Shown here in pieces: positions 1 through 7,981 of a stretch of 64,000 nt of DNA. How positions within the stretch are numbered: the stretch's first letter is position 1; every line of letters starts with the position of its first letter. A model generated the notes under the pieces. The model did no database searches. It was given only the letters and a program-made list of their open reading frames with translations, and was not told the DNA's origin. The translations under genes and the position numbers were made by a program. The stretch comes from Candidatus Obscuribacterales bacterium (GTDB taxonomy: Bacteria > Cyanobacteriota > Vampirovibrionia > Obscuribacterales > Obscuribacteraceae), in the NCBI GenBank assembly GCA_021732025.1, contig JAKFVU010000050.1, positions 1 to 64,000 of the forward strand, written 5' to 3'.

Positions 1-48
1 ACCTCCGTCCTAAGGAGGGTGTCGGGCGTTCGAGTCGCTCCGAGGGTG
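1..48 (+). tRNA. tRNA-Arg (anticodon CCU), 3' part only
   Basis: Only the part from position 26 onward is inside the window. The anticodon stem is bases 2-6 with 14-18. The 7-base loop 7-13 has T at tRNA position 33 and anticodon CCT at 9-11. A 5-base variable region (19-23, ending in the usual C48) precedes a T stem, 24-28 with 36-40, that closes a canonical loop TTCGAGT. Bases 41-47 (CGAGGGT) are the 3' acceptor strand and base 48 the discriminator; CCA is not encoded. The D arm and 5' acceptor strand lie before base 1, so acceptor pairing could not be checked. Confidence 0.86.
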
Positions 49-400
49 ATCTTTTACCGGTATTTACGTGAACAATTAGCCCTGCTAAAGTTTTGACATT
101 AGAGTCAAAGAATCTCCATCGGGGCTTCCCGCCTAATTCAGTCAGAAATATCGAGTCATTAAGCACCTGCAAAGATTCTTTTGACTCATCTTCAATACTT
201 TTTGCAATACCTTTGAGTAAATCAAGGTCGATCGAATCGCGCATTAACAATAGCTTTGCGTAGCCAAGGATTGCAGCAATCTTCAATCTTAAAACACTTC
301 CACCATATTGAGACTTCAAAATCCTGCTTTCTGCGGCGCAAAGGCTTTGCTTTAGGGCAGCAAGTTGTTCGTCTTTTTCTTCAGACTCATTACCTTCCAT
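1..400 (-). CDS. Histidine-kinase DHp-like fragment, 3' end beyond the window
   Basis: An open frame starts at ATG 400 and runs without a stop to the window edge (133 codons). Residues about 30-90 resemble a HisKA dimerisation helix pair: a stretch with ILGYAKLLL corresponds to the usual 'LNAILGFAELL' region, followed by a second helix ending VLNDSIFLTELGG. The phospho-acceptor His expected just before the first motif is not visible (Ser/Val there), so this would not be a working phosphodonor site. A GAGG lies 13 nt upstream of the ATG, rather far. The last 16 codons run antisense through the tRNA-Arg gene, so the true C-terminus is probably lost or lies just outside. It may be a decayed kinase remnant; certainty is low. 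Confidence 0.4.
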   Translation of the reverse strand, partial: MEGNESEEKDEQLAALKQSLCAAESRILKSQYGGSVLRLKIAAILGYAKLLLMRDSIDLDLLKGIAKSIEDESKESLQVLNDSIFLTELGGKPRWRFFDSNVKTLAGLIVHVNTGKRSPSERLERPTPSLGRR

Positions 401-504
401 TTTTTGTTACCATCCTCAACGCCAAAGACTTATGGACAGCGCATGCTCTCATGAGAAGTCGTGGAGCAGGCATGGTTAGTGCTAACTTCAAAATACAGCG
501 TTTG

Positions 505-1041
505 TCAGTTGGAGCTTAGTTTGTTCCGCACAATAATTTCGTCAACGGTCTTTAGCGCTCTCTGAAAATTGTCGTTGGTTGGATCTAATTTCAGAGAACG
601 CTTCAGATACTGTCGAGCTAAGCAAGGTGCTGCAATTATAAAAAAACACCCCGCATTGCCTATTATCACAGCATCTTTTGGATTGGCTTTTATCAACTCC
701 AACCAAAGCTCTTTTGTCTCACTATAATACTGACGAATGTTCCCTGCCCAAGTAACATTGATAGTGCCGCAAATGAAGTCTCGTGGCCTGTTTCTCAGCA
801 TCCACATTATGTGTTTTTGCCGTTCGGCACCCTTGACTCGATTATTCTGAAATTTAAAATAGTAACCTAACAGCATTAGCCTCGACTCCAAATCTTCTGG
901 ATGAATCTCCAGCTTGTCATTCAGGGCTGAAGCCTTTTCTTTGCTCAATCCTATTCCTTCTGCACAACACAGGCTTTCATATGCTCCACGGCCTAAGCTT
1001 CCATATCTACTTCTAAGGTGCTGAAAATCCGTATTCAACAT
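505..1041 (-). CDS. TPR-like protein of unknown function
   Basis: This 178-residue protein has no signal peptide and is probably cytoplasmic. The sequence is all-helical in character. The C-terminal third looks like one or two TPR units: an 'NAGCFFIIAAPCLARQYLKRSLKLDP' type helix pair followed by a capping helix. An earlier segment (about 50-95) resembles the helical repeat of bacterial TPR proteins in which LLGYYF is followed by HIMWMLRNRP. The start ATG is preceded by GGGAG at a good distance. It is monocistronic between two small intergenic gaps, and the gap 1042-1210 holds nothing I recognise. Function is unknown; TPR-type scaffolding is an inference. Confidence 0.6.
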   Translation of the reverse strand: MLNTDFQHLRSRYGSLGRGAYESLCCAEGIGLSKEKASALNDKLEIHPEDLESRLMLLGYYFKFQNNRVKGAERQKHIMWMLRNRPRDFICGTINVTWAGNIRQYYSETKELWLELIKANPKDAVIIGNAGCFFIIAAPCLARQYLKRSLKLDPTNDNFQRALKTVDEIIVRNKLSSN

Positions 1042-1210
1042 AGAACTCCCACAATGAAATTCACCGTTATTTCAGCATACACAATGTCAGCACTTTTGAA
1101 GCAACCTGCGACGTCACACTAGCAACGAGCATTTCCGTTATGCAAACTAGCTTTGTGCAATATTTGCCCAGGAGTTTTCCCCGAATAGTCAGTTTCAGGA
1201 TACCGTAGCC

Positions 1211-2227
1211 CTATCCACCAATGAGCCTTTTGATTCCTGCTATCCAGGTGTGAACATCAGGCTGCTTGTCAGCATATGCGCTGCGTGGAAGAGTCTTCCA
1301 GCATCGGGTGTCGACTTGATGCTCTTCTGTAACTGGTGTTTTGTCTCTGAAATGCTGAACATCTTTTTGAAGGTGCACAAGGTCTTGGTAGCGCCTAGCG
1401 GGATCAGCCTTTAGGCACTTCTGCAAAATGTGCTCCAGCTCGCCGCTAGCAAGGTCTGGTCGCGCTTCAGAGAGAGGGAATAGATTATCGGCGGCCTTAT
1501 TGTTGAAGACATCGATTACTGAATTGCCATCAAAGGGCAAGCGACCTGCCACCATCTCATAAAGCACAATACCAAAGTTGTACACATCAGAGCGCTTGTC
1601 GATTTTGTTGCCTTCAGCGTGTTCTGGGCTCATGTAGTGATAAATTGCTCCCTCTGCAAGGATGGCCCGCGAATGCAGGTGTGGAGCACCAGGATGAACT
1701 ACTGAGTCAAGGTCGATCAGCTTCATTTTCGACAACCGCTCACCATCGAGCACCATAATGTCTGACGGCTTGAAGCTAGCGTGAACGATACCGACGTTGT
1801 GCAAGTGAATCAGTGCGTCAAGTAATTGCAAGGAGAGATCGAGTACCTTATCGAGCGGTATGCTGTGAAAGTCTCGCAGTATCTTTTTTAGTGTGCACCC
1901 TTCCAGTAGGTCCATTACGAGAAATCCCTCACCATCTTCGCTCTCGCCAAAGTCATGCACTTTGACGAAGCAAGGGTGATCGACGTCCATTAGTGCCAAT
2001 CCTTCTTGGGCAAGCATCTCTTGGCCCACGGCAGTGCTGCTGTGAGCGCGCAGAAGCTTGATTGCCACCATTGTGTCGCCGGGATAGACTTTCGCTGAAT
2101 AAACTCGCGCTGTTGAACCAGAGCCTACCATCTGTTGAATGAGATACTTTCCAGCGATACGCTTGTTTAAGTGTGGTGGCCTGCAGGCTTCGTCGTTAAG
2201 ATCTTGCTGCTCATATGGATCAAACAT
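1211..2227 (-). CDS. Ser/Thr protein kinase-fold protein, probable pseudokinase
   Basis: The protein has about 338 residues with one Hanks-type kinase domain and no membrane segment. Present are a glycine-rich loop (VGSGSTARVY), the VAIK lysine, an alpha-C Glu candidate, an SPEH activation-loop end and the alpha-F motif SDVYNFGIVLYEMVAGRLPF. The catalytic loop reads HASFKPSD instead of HRDLKPSN, so the catalytic Asp is Ser and the metal-binding Asn is Asp. The DFG motif reads DLD. I infer weak or no phosphotransfer and a role as a nucleotide-binding scaffold. ATG 2227 was chosen; a GTG six bases upstream is an alternative. Other kinases in this window keep (H/Y)RD and DFG, so the loss is specific to this gene. 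Confidence 0.85.
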   Translation of the reverse strand: MFDPYEQQDLNDEACRPPHLNKRIAGKYLIQQMVGSGSTARVYSAKVYPGDTMVAIKLLRAHSSTAVGQEMLAQEGLALMDVDHPCFVKVHDFGESEDGEGFLVMDLLEGCTLKKILRDFHSIPLDKVLDLSLQLLDALIHLHNVGIVHASFKPSDIMVLDGERLSKMKLIDLDSVVHPGAPHLHSRAILAEGAIYHYMSPEHAEGNKIDKRSDVYNFGIVLYEMVAGRLPFDGNSVIDVFNNKAADNLFPLSEARPDLASGELEHILQKCLKADPARRYQDLVHLQKDVQHFRDKTPVTEEHQVDTRCWKTLPRSAYADKQPDVHTWIAGIKRLIGG

Positions 2228-2279
2228 ACTCACCTAGTCAAATTTAAACGATTTATCCCGACCGATTTGTCTCAGCTGA

Positions 2280-2753
2280 TTAACCGCGCACTGCCGCCTC
2301 TATTTTAGCGACGTCAATTTTACCCATATCCATCATCACTTCGAAGGCGCGCTTAGCTACATCGCCGCCTTTGGCCATGGCTTCGGTTAAAACACGCGGA
2401 GTAATCTGCCACGACAGACCCCATTTATCTTTGCACCAACCGCAAGCGCTCTCGGTACCACCGTTTCCTACAATAGCGTTCCAATATCTGTCGGTTTCTT
2501 CTTGATCTTCTGTAGAAATTTGAAAAGAGAATGCCTCGTCGTGCTTGAATACGTCGCCGCCATTGAGGCCGATGCAGGGTATGCCGCAAACAGTGAATTC
2601 TACAGTGAGTACGTCGTCTTTCTTACCGCCTGGATAGTCTGCTGGAGCCCGGTGCACACCCAAGACTTTACTATCTGGAAAAGTTTGAGAATAGAACTGG
2701 GCGGCTTCTTCAGCGTCGTGGTCGTACCACAGGCAAATAGTGTTCTTGTTCAT
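2280..2753 (-). CDS. VOC-family (PhnB-like) protein
   Basis: The protein has 157 residues and a single vicinal-oxygen-chelate module of the PhnB / '3-demethylubiquinone-9 3-methyltransferase' type. The N-terminus (CLWYDHDAEEAAQFYSQTFPDS) is the typical first beta-alpha unit of that group. The middle has CGIPCIGLNGG and the end has the characteristic CGWCKDKWGLSWQITPR. Such proteins are small cytoplasmic dimers; many have no known substrate, so no reaction is assigned. An AGAGG ribosome-binding site lies 9 bases before the ATG. It sits on the same strand as the upstream TadE-like gene with a 25-base gap, but the functions look unrelated. Confidence 0.85.
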   Translation of the reverse strand: MNKNTICLWYDHDAEEAAQFYSQTFPDSKVLGVHRAPADYPGGKKDDVLTVEFTVCGIPCIGLNGGDVFKHDEAFSFQISTEDQEETDRYWNAIVGNGGTESACGWCKDKWGLSWQITPRVLTEAMAKGGDVAKRAFEVMMDMGKIDVAKIEAAVRG

Positions 2754-2778
2754 ATTTATGTACCTCTCTCATTAGAAC

Positions 2779-3399
2779 TCATTCGTTGATGAAATAGTTG
2801 CCTGTTCGCGGATTGCGTCCTAGATTTCCCCATTCATGCGAAGCTGTCACTAGCATCGGTATTGGCGCGGTAATTCCAGGAATTGGTACGGGCAAGCCCG
2901 GTAGTAGTACTGCTGGATGCATGTAAGAGTGCACGGTTAGCTCCAACGAAAATAACCGATTTTGGTTGTCTATACCTGGCAACCAGGCAGCTGGTATGCG
3001 GCCCGGTTGATTGACTATATAAGATTCAGTCTGGGTTTTAAGGGTTGAAAGGCGGCTAATTCTGATGTGCATGTCTATGAGCTTTACATCGACACCGCCA
3101 ATATTTTGCAACAGCTCTTTTAATGAGGGATCTGCGTGCATGGTTGCATACGACTGACTAAGGGTCTCGCACATAGCCAGTTTTCTGGCGTAATTATTGA
3201 CCATTTCTTGTGCCATCATCCACCGCAGTGGTACCACAACAAAGTCGAGCATCGGTATTAGTATGAAAACAACTAAAATAATTAGCCCGACGCCAAACTC
3301 TGAGATCTGGCTTCCAGACTGAGTTCGCCTCGAGTAGCTCTTTGTGCTACGAAAATGCGTCCTGGCACGACATTGAGTTACTTTGGAGAGAGTTAGCAT
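2779..3399 (-). CDS. TadE-like pseudopilin-type membrane protein
   Basis: The protein has 206 residues. A basic N-terminal stretch is followed by EFGVGLIILVVFILIPMLDFV (about 34-54), the Glu-containing hydrophobic helix typical of TadE/TadF/TadG minor pseudopilins. The remainder is extracytoplasmic and of unrecognised fold. It is not next to Tad secretion ATPase or Flp pilin genes here, but two more TadE/TadG-like genes lie about 1.2 kb away on the other strand (4552-5957), so the cluster may contribute minor components to a Tad-like pilus encoded elsewhere. The Shine-Dalgarno sequence is weak, so the start is uncertain. Confidence 0.6.
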   Translation of the reverse strand: MLTLSKVTQCRARTHFRSTKSYSRRTQSGSQISEFGVGLIILVVFILIPMLDFVVVPLRWMMAQEMVNNYARKLAMCETLSQSYATMHADPSLKELLQNIGGVDVKLIDMHIRISRLSTLKTQTESYIVNQPGRIPAAWLPGIDNQNRLFSLELTVHSYMHPAVLLPGLPVPIPGITAPIPMLVTASHEWGNLGRNPRTGNYFINE

Positions 3400-3431
3400 G
3401 CGCTTAATACTAACATGGCGATAGAGCTGGA

Positions 3432-3944
3432 TTATTTAGTACTTTCTTTCACTGCTGGAGGGTCAGCGTTTTTGTCGATAAAGCCATCAAGAATGTGCAC
3501 AACACCGTTTGAACACTGAATATCTGTATCCTTTATTTTCGTATCACCGATATAGAGACCTTTGTCTTTTAGCTCGATTTTCAAAGTGCCACCATCTACA
3601 GTGCGAAGAGTGGCTCCTCCTGCGAAAGAGGCGGCGTCATGCTTCCCTTCAACGAGGCCTCTTGAAAGCACTTTGTTCAGTTGGGGTTTGTCGTTCCAGA
3701 GCTCGACCCATTTGCCATAAGACATGTCGTCAAAAGCATCATTTTTGGGTACAAAAAAAGTGAAAGGACCAGCCCCATGTAGTTGTTTGGTTTTACCCAC
3801 TCGGCGCAGGGAATCTGATAGATAGCCAAACTTTTTCGAGTTTTTAAAAGTCGTTGCCATATCTTTGTCTGTAGTTTTTGCAATTACAGCCTGCCCAATT
3901 AAGAGACTGGCAATGGTTAAGGCAATAGTCGTAGTTCTAAGCAT
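3432..3944 (-). CDS. Secreted fasciclin (FAS1) domain protein
   Basis: The protein has 170 residues: a signal peptide of about 22 residues (cleavage near AVIA-KT), then a single FAS1 domain. Typical FAS1 features are the H1-like segment GPFTFFVPKNDAF and the H2 segment DIQCSNGVVHILDGFI near the C-terminus. FAS1 domains act in adhesion or matrix contacts outside the cell; the ligand is unknown. A clear GAGGGA ribosome-binding site precedes the ATG. It lies upstream of the TadE-like gene on the same strand with a 32-base gap, which suggests co-transcription with an envelope function. Confidence 0.9.
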   Translation of the reverse strand: MLRTTTIALTIASLLIGQAVIAKTTDKDMATTFKNSKKFGYLSDSLRRVGKTKQLHGAGPFTFFVPKNDAFDDMSYGKWVELWNDKPQLNKVLSRGLVEGKHDAASFAGGATLRTVDGGTLKIELKDKGLYIGDTKIKDTDIQCSNGVVHILDGFIDKNADPPAVKESTK

Positions 3945-4084
3945 TATTCCCTCAGGTAGCTATGGCCAATTGTTCCGCATGGGAATTGCCAGAGGTGACG
4001 GCCCCAAACCTCTCTAGTTCCATTTATTAGACCTGCGCATGGTATAAAGCTTGATGCCTTGATTGCACCAGCAAGGAGCATTGT

Positions 4085-4555
4085 ATGGTCACCGCCCGTT
4101 TGTTTGGACTCTGCCTCAGTCTGTTAATCGTCACATCTTGGGGTGTGCCATATCGCGCTTCCGCACATTCACCACTGCACTCGCTCGATGCCGCGTATGT
4201 GCCCTGGGGCGTCGATGAATATGAACTTATTGGATTGACTAAGGCCGACATAGCAAAAAAATACAAAGATACCCTGGGCTTTGATGAAGTTGAATCTCGA
4301 GTTTACTTTCTTGACTATAATCGTCCGGGATTTGGCCGTCCTGGTTTCAGCGTTACCTTCGCTGACGGCAAGATAGTCGTGATCAAACGTCTTTTTATAG
4401 ATGGAGGCGGTTGCCGAATTGTTGGACCTGTTTTCAAAACCAAGAAAGAAGCGTTGAACTTTGTCATTGAAGGGTTGTCAAAACTGAAAAACCGCAACTC
4501 CAAGGATGAATCTAGATTGAAAGAAGCTCGCACAAGGCTGGCAGAGCTCAAATGA
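4085..4555 (+). CDS. Small exported protein of unknown function
   Basis: The protein has 156 residues. An N-terminal signal peptide (hydrophobic core LFGLCLSLLIVTSW, likely cleavage after RASA) is followed by a compact domain with alternating beta strands and a Gly-rich patch (FIDGGGC) and a charged C-terminal helix. I do not recognise the family. The stop codon overlaps the next start (ATGA at 4552-4555), so it is translationally coupled to the TadG-like gene; this ties it to the pseudopilin operon 4085-5957. An AAGGAG ribosome-binding site supports the ATG at 4085. Confidence 0.7.
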   Translation: MVTARLFGLCLSLLIVTSWGVPYRASAHSPLHSLDAAYVPWGVDEYELIGLTKADIAKKYKDTLGFDEVESRVYFLDYNRPGFGRPGFSVTFADGKIVVIKRLFIDGGGCRIVGPVFKTKKEALNFVIEGLSKLKNRNSKDESRLKEARTRLAELK

Positions 4556-5460
4556 CAGACAAACGCCCCTCACGCGGAAACATGACTCTTTTAATCAGCC
4601 TCACCATTGGCCTTATTGTAGCCATTGGAGTGGGTGGGTTGATTTTTAATCGTGTATTGCTGGAGCGCACAAGGTCGCAGTATGCGCTTGACGCCCTCTC
4701 TCTTTCCTTGGCCAGCACAATTAATCCTGGCGACAGAGTTGGCCAAGTGAACCGTTTAGAAGAGGCTTCCAGAGAGCTTGTTTTCACGTCACGCCAGGCT
4801 GTTGATGCCTGTTCAAGCCAAGAACTAGCTGGTTTTACCCGAGTATCGAACTTGCTTTTGGATGAGGCTCGCTCAGGCCATGCCTTGGTTGAACACGAGA
4901 GACAAAATCAAATCTCGATAATTCGCAAAGAAATTTTAGAAGCAGTACATAGTTATGAAAACAAGCGAGACGGTAATGGCGCACTGGGATTTCTCACTAT
5001 AAAAACCAAGAATCCCAAAGTAGTTCGAGTTGATATCGGACGCATCAAAAATGTCGATTCGAATATCGAATCGCTGACTGCCATTCCAGAATTGTATGAG
5101 TACGATCGCCAGCGCGGGTATGTTGACAGATCGAGTAATCTCTTCAAGTGTAACGTTGATGCCAAGTTACCTGTTCCCGACTCTGATTTAGTCTTTCGCT
5201 TTTGCGCCCTTCCGGCCTATGTGGGTGAAACTTGCTCTCCTCCCCGGAATACCAATTTTGATGCGTTTGAATCGTTTGGCAGCATATTCTTAAATGGCGT
5301 CGATTCGCGCGCAGCATTTAACGAGATTCCCGATGCCCTTCAGATAACTTCCAACATGGATGTAGACATGGCAGATGCCGCAAAGAAACAACCGAATCTA
5401 GCTACCCTCAGTGCTGTTTCAACTGGCGTTTGTAGCGGTGCTACATCAGAATCAGAATGA
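4552..5460 (+). CDS. TadG-like pilus assembly protein
   Basis: The protein has 302 residues. After a short basic N-terminus the hydrophobic helix MTLLISLTIGLIVAIGVGGL is followed by RTRSQYALDALSLSLA, the pattern seen in TadG/TadE-like proteins, where the membrane helix leads into a small-residue region such as 'DAAALAAA'. The rest is an extracytoplasmic domain without motifs I recognise. It overlaps the gene before it (ATGA at 4552) and the gene after it (ATGA at 5457), forming a tightly coupled three-gene operon. The likely role is a minor, membrane-anchored component of a Tad-like pilus or pseudopilus. Confidence 0.65.
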   Translation: MTDKRPSRGNMTLLISLTIGLIVAIGVGGLIFNRVLLERTRSQYALDALSLSLASTINPGDRVGQVNRLEEASRELVFTSRQAVDACSSQELAGFTRVSNLLLDEARSGHALVEHERQNQISIIRKEILEAVHSYENKRDGNGALGFLTIKTKNPKVVRVDIGRIKNVDSNIESLTAIPELYEYDRQRGYVDRSSNLFKCNVDAKLPVPDSDLVFRFCALPAYVGETCSPPRNTNFDAFESFGSIFLNGVDSRAAFNEIPDALQITSNMDVDMADAAKKQPNLATLSAVSTGVCSGATSESE

Positions 5461-5957
5461 CCATTTTTAGTGGCGATAAATTGTCGTGCAGACGAAGGCC
5501 CGGCGCCTCTCTTGTTGAGGTCACTTGTGGCAGCGTCGTGTTGATTTTCGTAGTCTTGATACTTATTGATTTGGGTATTCTGATTTATGGTGCCTCCCTC
5601 AATGATTCGGTTTGTCGTGACGCTGCCCGAAAGTCAGCTTCTGGCAGCCCTGCTAATGCTGAATCACGAGCGCGCTTGCTTATTGATCAAATGAACAGCA
5701 GAGGTGGCGGTTTGGTATCACACTTTAGCCTGGTGCCGCCGGTGGTGACCGAAATCACCAGTCAGCCAAAGCTTAGACGCAATCCCGAGAACGATGAACT
5801 TCTCAACCCGGGAGGTCTTGTAACAGGCTCAGTCACTGTCACCACGCAAGTAGAGGTAACACCCTTTGCACTGCCCTATATCATCGGTCGCAGGCCTCCA
5901 CTGACGCTTCAGTCGAGACAGACATTTCCAATCAGTTATGTCATGCCGCCAAATTGA
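5457..5957 (+). CDS. TadE-family pseudopilin
   Basis: The protein has 166 residues. RRRPGASLVEVTCGSVVLIF followed by VVLILIDLGILIYGASLND is the classic TadE layout: a basic leader, a Glu near the start of the transmembrane helix, then a polar region with the Cys-Arg-Asp-Ala-Ala motif (CRDAARKSA) matching the 'ARAAAR' stretch of TadE. The C-terminal half is beta-rich and outside the membrane. It is the last gene of the overlapping operon 4085-5957. The next gene converges on it with only 5 bases between the two stop codons. Confidence 0.75.
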   Translation: MTIFSGDKLSCRRRPGASLVEVTCGSVVLIFVVLILIDLGILIYGASLNDSVCRDAARKSASGSPANAESRARLLIDQMNSRGGGLVSHFSLVPPVVTEITSQPKLRRNPENDELLNPGGLVTGSVTVTTQVEVTPFALPYIIGRRPPLTLQSRQTFPISYVMPPN

Positions 5958-5962
5958 TAGTT

Positions 5963-6607
5963 CTACTTCTTGAGATATAAGAGCTTTTCAGCCCCTAGTG
6001 GATAGGCACGAAGCCGCATACTGAGCGCTAATTCATTGAGATTGTTGCTCAGCTTGTCCTCACTGCAAAATCCATATCGTTCAAGCGCCCCGACAATCGA
6101 CTGATAGTCGGCATCAGGGACAACCACGAGAGTGGTTACTGCACCACGAAATTGCACATCGAGAATTACTCTCACTAATGCGTTGGTAATGGCGGTCGAG
6201 CAGTCTGCACTCTCTGCTTCCTTTCTTGGGCACAGTATAATCGCGCCTTCACTGCCCGCTGCCAGTCGGACCTGGTTGTGGCGACGCAGGCCTAGTATGG
6301 CCTTCTTGTGATACCAGAATTCTTCATAGGCTTTTGTCTGGACATTGCCTGCTGATGGATACTCATTGAAGCTCACGCTCACTTTAGTGAGAGGATGAAG
6401 TGTAGAGCCCTTGTAATTTAGGCTATCTTTTACATCTGGCAAGTAAAGAATCATCGACCACTTGAACTCAGTTCCCAAATAGTCATCAGGAAGATAAGCC
6501 CTCATGTCCTTTACAGCGGCAAACCCTCCAATCTGGTTCAGCCAGGCCAGAAGAATCGCCGCTAAAAATGCCAACGCAATTCTCTTGCAAAAGATTGCGT
6601 TTCTCAA
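5963..6607 (-). CDS. Membrane-anchored or exported protein of unknown function
   Basis: The protein has 214 residues. An N-terminal hydrophobic segment (IALAFLAAILLAWLNQIGGF) could be a signal peptide or anchor. The rest is a soluble extracytoplasmic domain with no family I recognise; two Cys (in LCPRKE and SADCST) may form a disulfide. A strand-rich stretch (VRVILDVQF, VTTLVVVPDADY) precedes a C-terminal helix. It lies 24 bases downstream of the 399-residue Ser-rich exported protein on the same strand, so the two are probably co-transcribed. Confidence 0.6.
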   Translation of the reverse strand: MRNAIFCKRIALAFLAAILLAWLNQIGGFAAVKDMRAYLPDDYLGTEFKWSMILYLPDVKDSLNYKGSTLHPLTKVSVSFNEYPSAGNVQTKAYEEFWYHKKAILGLRRHNQVRLAAGSEGAIILCPRKEAESADCSTAITNALVRVILDVQFRGAVTTLVVVPDADYQSIVGALERYGFCSEDKLSNNLNELALSMRLRAYPLGAEKLLYLKK

Positions 6608-6631
6608 AACTCCAGTTCCTTAAGTGGTGGG

Positions 6632-7831
6632 TCAGGGTTGGCCAAGATTTTGGCAAGAGGCAGGCGGAACTGCCTTAGATAGATAACTAAACTCTACCGT
6701 GCCTCCAAATTGAGAGGTGACAGCATTAGCTGTTTGAGGAGCCCGATTGAACGTGCAGCCCTTATTTGGAGGCAGGCCATTCTGCGCAGCGCAGAACTGG
6801 CCGCAAGGTGGGCCTGGATCTGGAAATATATTGCACTGTGAGCAACCGTATGGAAACACGCCAGGACGGTCGACTTTGTTGCCGTTGACAATCTTATAGC
6901 AATTGTCGTCGCACTGACCACTGACATTAACCCACGAGTTCGTTGTGCTAAAGCTTTGTCCTGCGCCTATGGTACTGGAAGCATCATACGCCCAAGGTAG
7001 AGCCTGAGATCCACCTGTGGGAGGTTGAGAGGGGGACGTTATAGTCAACTTCAGGATTGAGTTAGCTCCATTGACACAGGTGATATCGCATACTTCAGTC
7101 GCTCCGGTACCTGGAATGGGACTTCCGCCAATAGTGCTTGGAAGATTCAGGCTGGGCTCGGCTGCGTTGCTACCGTTCGGTATGGCTGGTCCGGCAACAA
7201 ATGGTATTGGGAAGGCTGGTCCCGGCGAGGCAGGGCAAGAGTTCCACTGGCCAAAGCTAATTATTAATCCTTGCAAGCAGTTCTGCTGTTGATTTGCTGG
7301 CGAGGAAAAAGGATTGGTTTTGAGATTGACGATCTCATATTGGTGCATTGAGGCAAGGGCAAGAGTGCCCTGGCTTGAACTGAATGTGGTGAAGCTTTGG
7401 GGTGTCCCCCCTGCAGTTATGTCGATAATGGCCATGTCACTTATATTTGTAGTACAACCATCTTGAACAATCGGTCCGGCAAGTTGGCACTGAAGTCCGA
7501 TGGTTACCGCGCTGGCTGTTTTGTTAGAAACAACCAGGTGTGTCACTGAGGATGGAATAGTCGTGCCTGGAATCACCACACCTGTGCTCGTGGAACGTTC
7601 TACGATAGCGCTTGAACTAGAAGAACCAGAGCTAGCCGACTGTCGCAGAAATCTGCTTCCCGAAGTTTGAGCACTTGAAGGGCTTGAAATCGCGGCGCCT
7701 CGAGGCAAATCGCCTGAGCTTGAACCGCCAGTACTCATAGAGGTGGTCCTTTCCGTACCATGGGCAGGTGAAGCTGAACTCGTGATTATTGAAACCACGA
7801 CGCCCATTAGCAGCATTACTACTTTTGACAT
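6632..7831 (-). CDS. Exported Ser-rich, Cys-containing protein of unknown function
   Basis: The protein has 399 residues. The signal peptide spans about 1-25 (cleavage near PAHG). Residues about 28-90 are very rich in Ser, Gly and Thr, like a surface linker. The body is strand-rich with Pro/Gly turns. The C-terminal quarter carries about ten Cys in pairs (CDDNC, CSQCN, CGQFC), which suggests disulfides or metal binding. I recognise no named family. It may be a surface or appendage-associated protein given the neighbouring pseudopilin genes. The gap 7832-7981 separates it from a divergent gene. Confidence 0.6.
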   Translation of the reverse strand: MSKVVMLLMGVVVSIITSSASPAHGTERTTSMSTGGSSSGDLPRGAAISSPSSAQTSGSRFLRQSASSGSSSSSAIVERSTSTGVVIPGTTIPSSVTHLVVSNKTASAVTIGLQCQLAGPIVQDGCTTNISDMAIIDITAGGTPQSFTTFSSSQGTLALASMHQYEIVNLKTNPFSSPANQQQNCLQGLIISFGQWNSCPASPGPAFPIPFVAGPAIPNGSNAAEPSLNLPSTIGGSPIPGTGATEVCDITCVNGANSILKLTITSPSQPPTGGSQALPWAYDASSTIGAGQSFSTTNSWVNVSGQCDDNCYKIVNGNKVDRPGVFPYGCSQCNIFPDPGPPCGQFCAAQNGLPPNKGCTFNRAPQTANAVTSQFGGTVEFSYLSKAVPPASCQNLGQP

Positions 7832-7981
7832 TCAGCCTCCGGGTAAAACCTTTTGATATTGATAGTTGGTCGTGTTTAAACTTCCACATATAATCATTTC
7901 ATATTAAGAGGCAATCCGTGAGTCGATTAAAATTAGTATTTTGAAGTGCAAGGCATCTGTGAATAGTAGGATTGGTCTACG

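Noticed and set aside
256-519. Open frame of 87 codons on the plus strand
   Set aside because: It overlaps the DHp-like frame on the other strand, whose sequence has protein-like helices. This frame has no ribosome-binding site and no coherent pattern.
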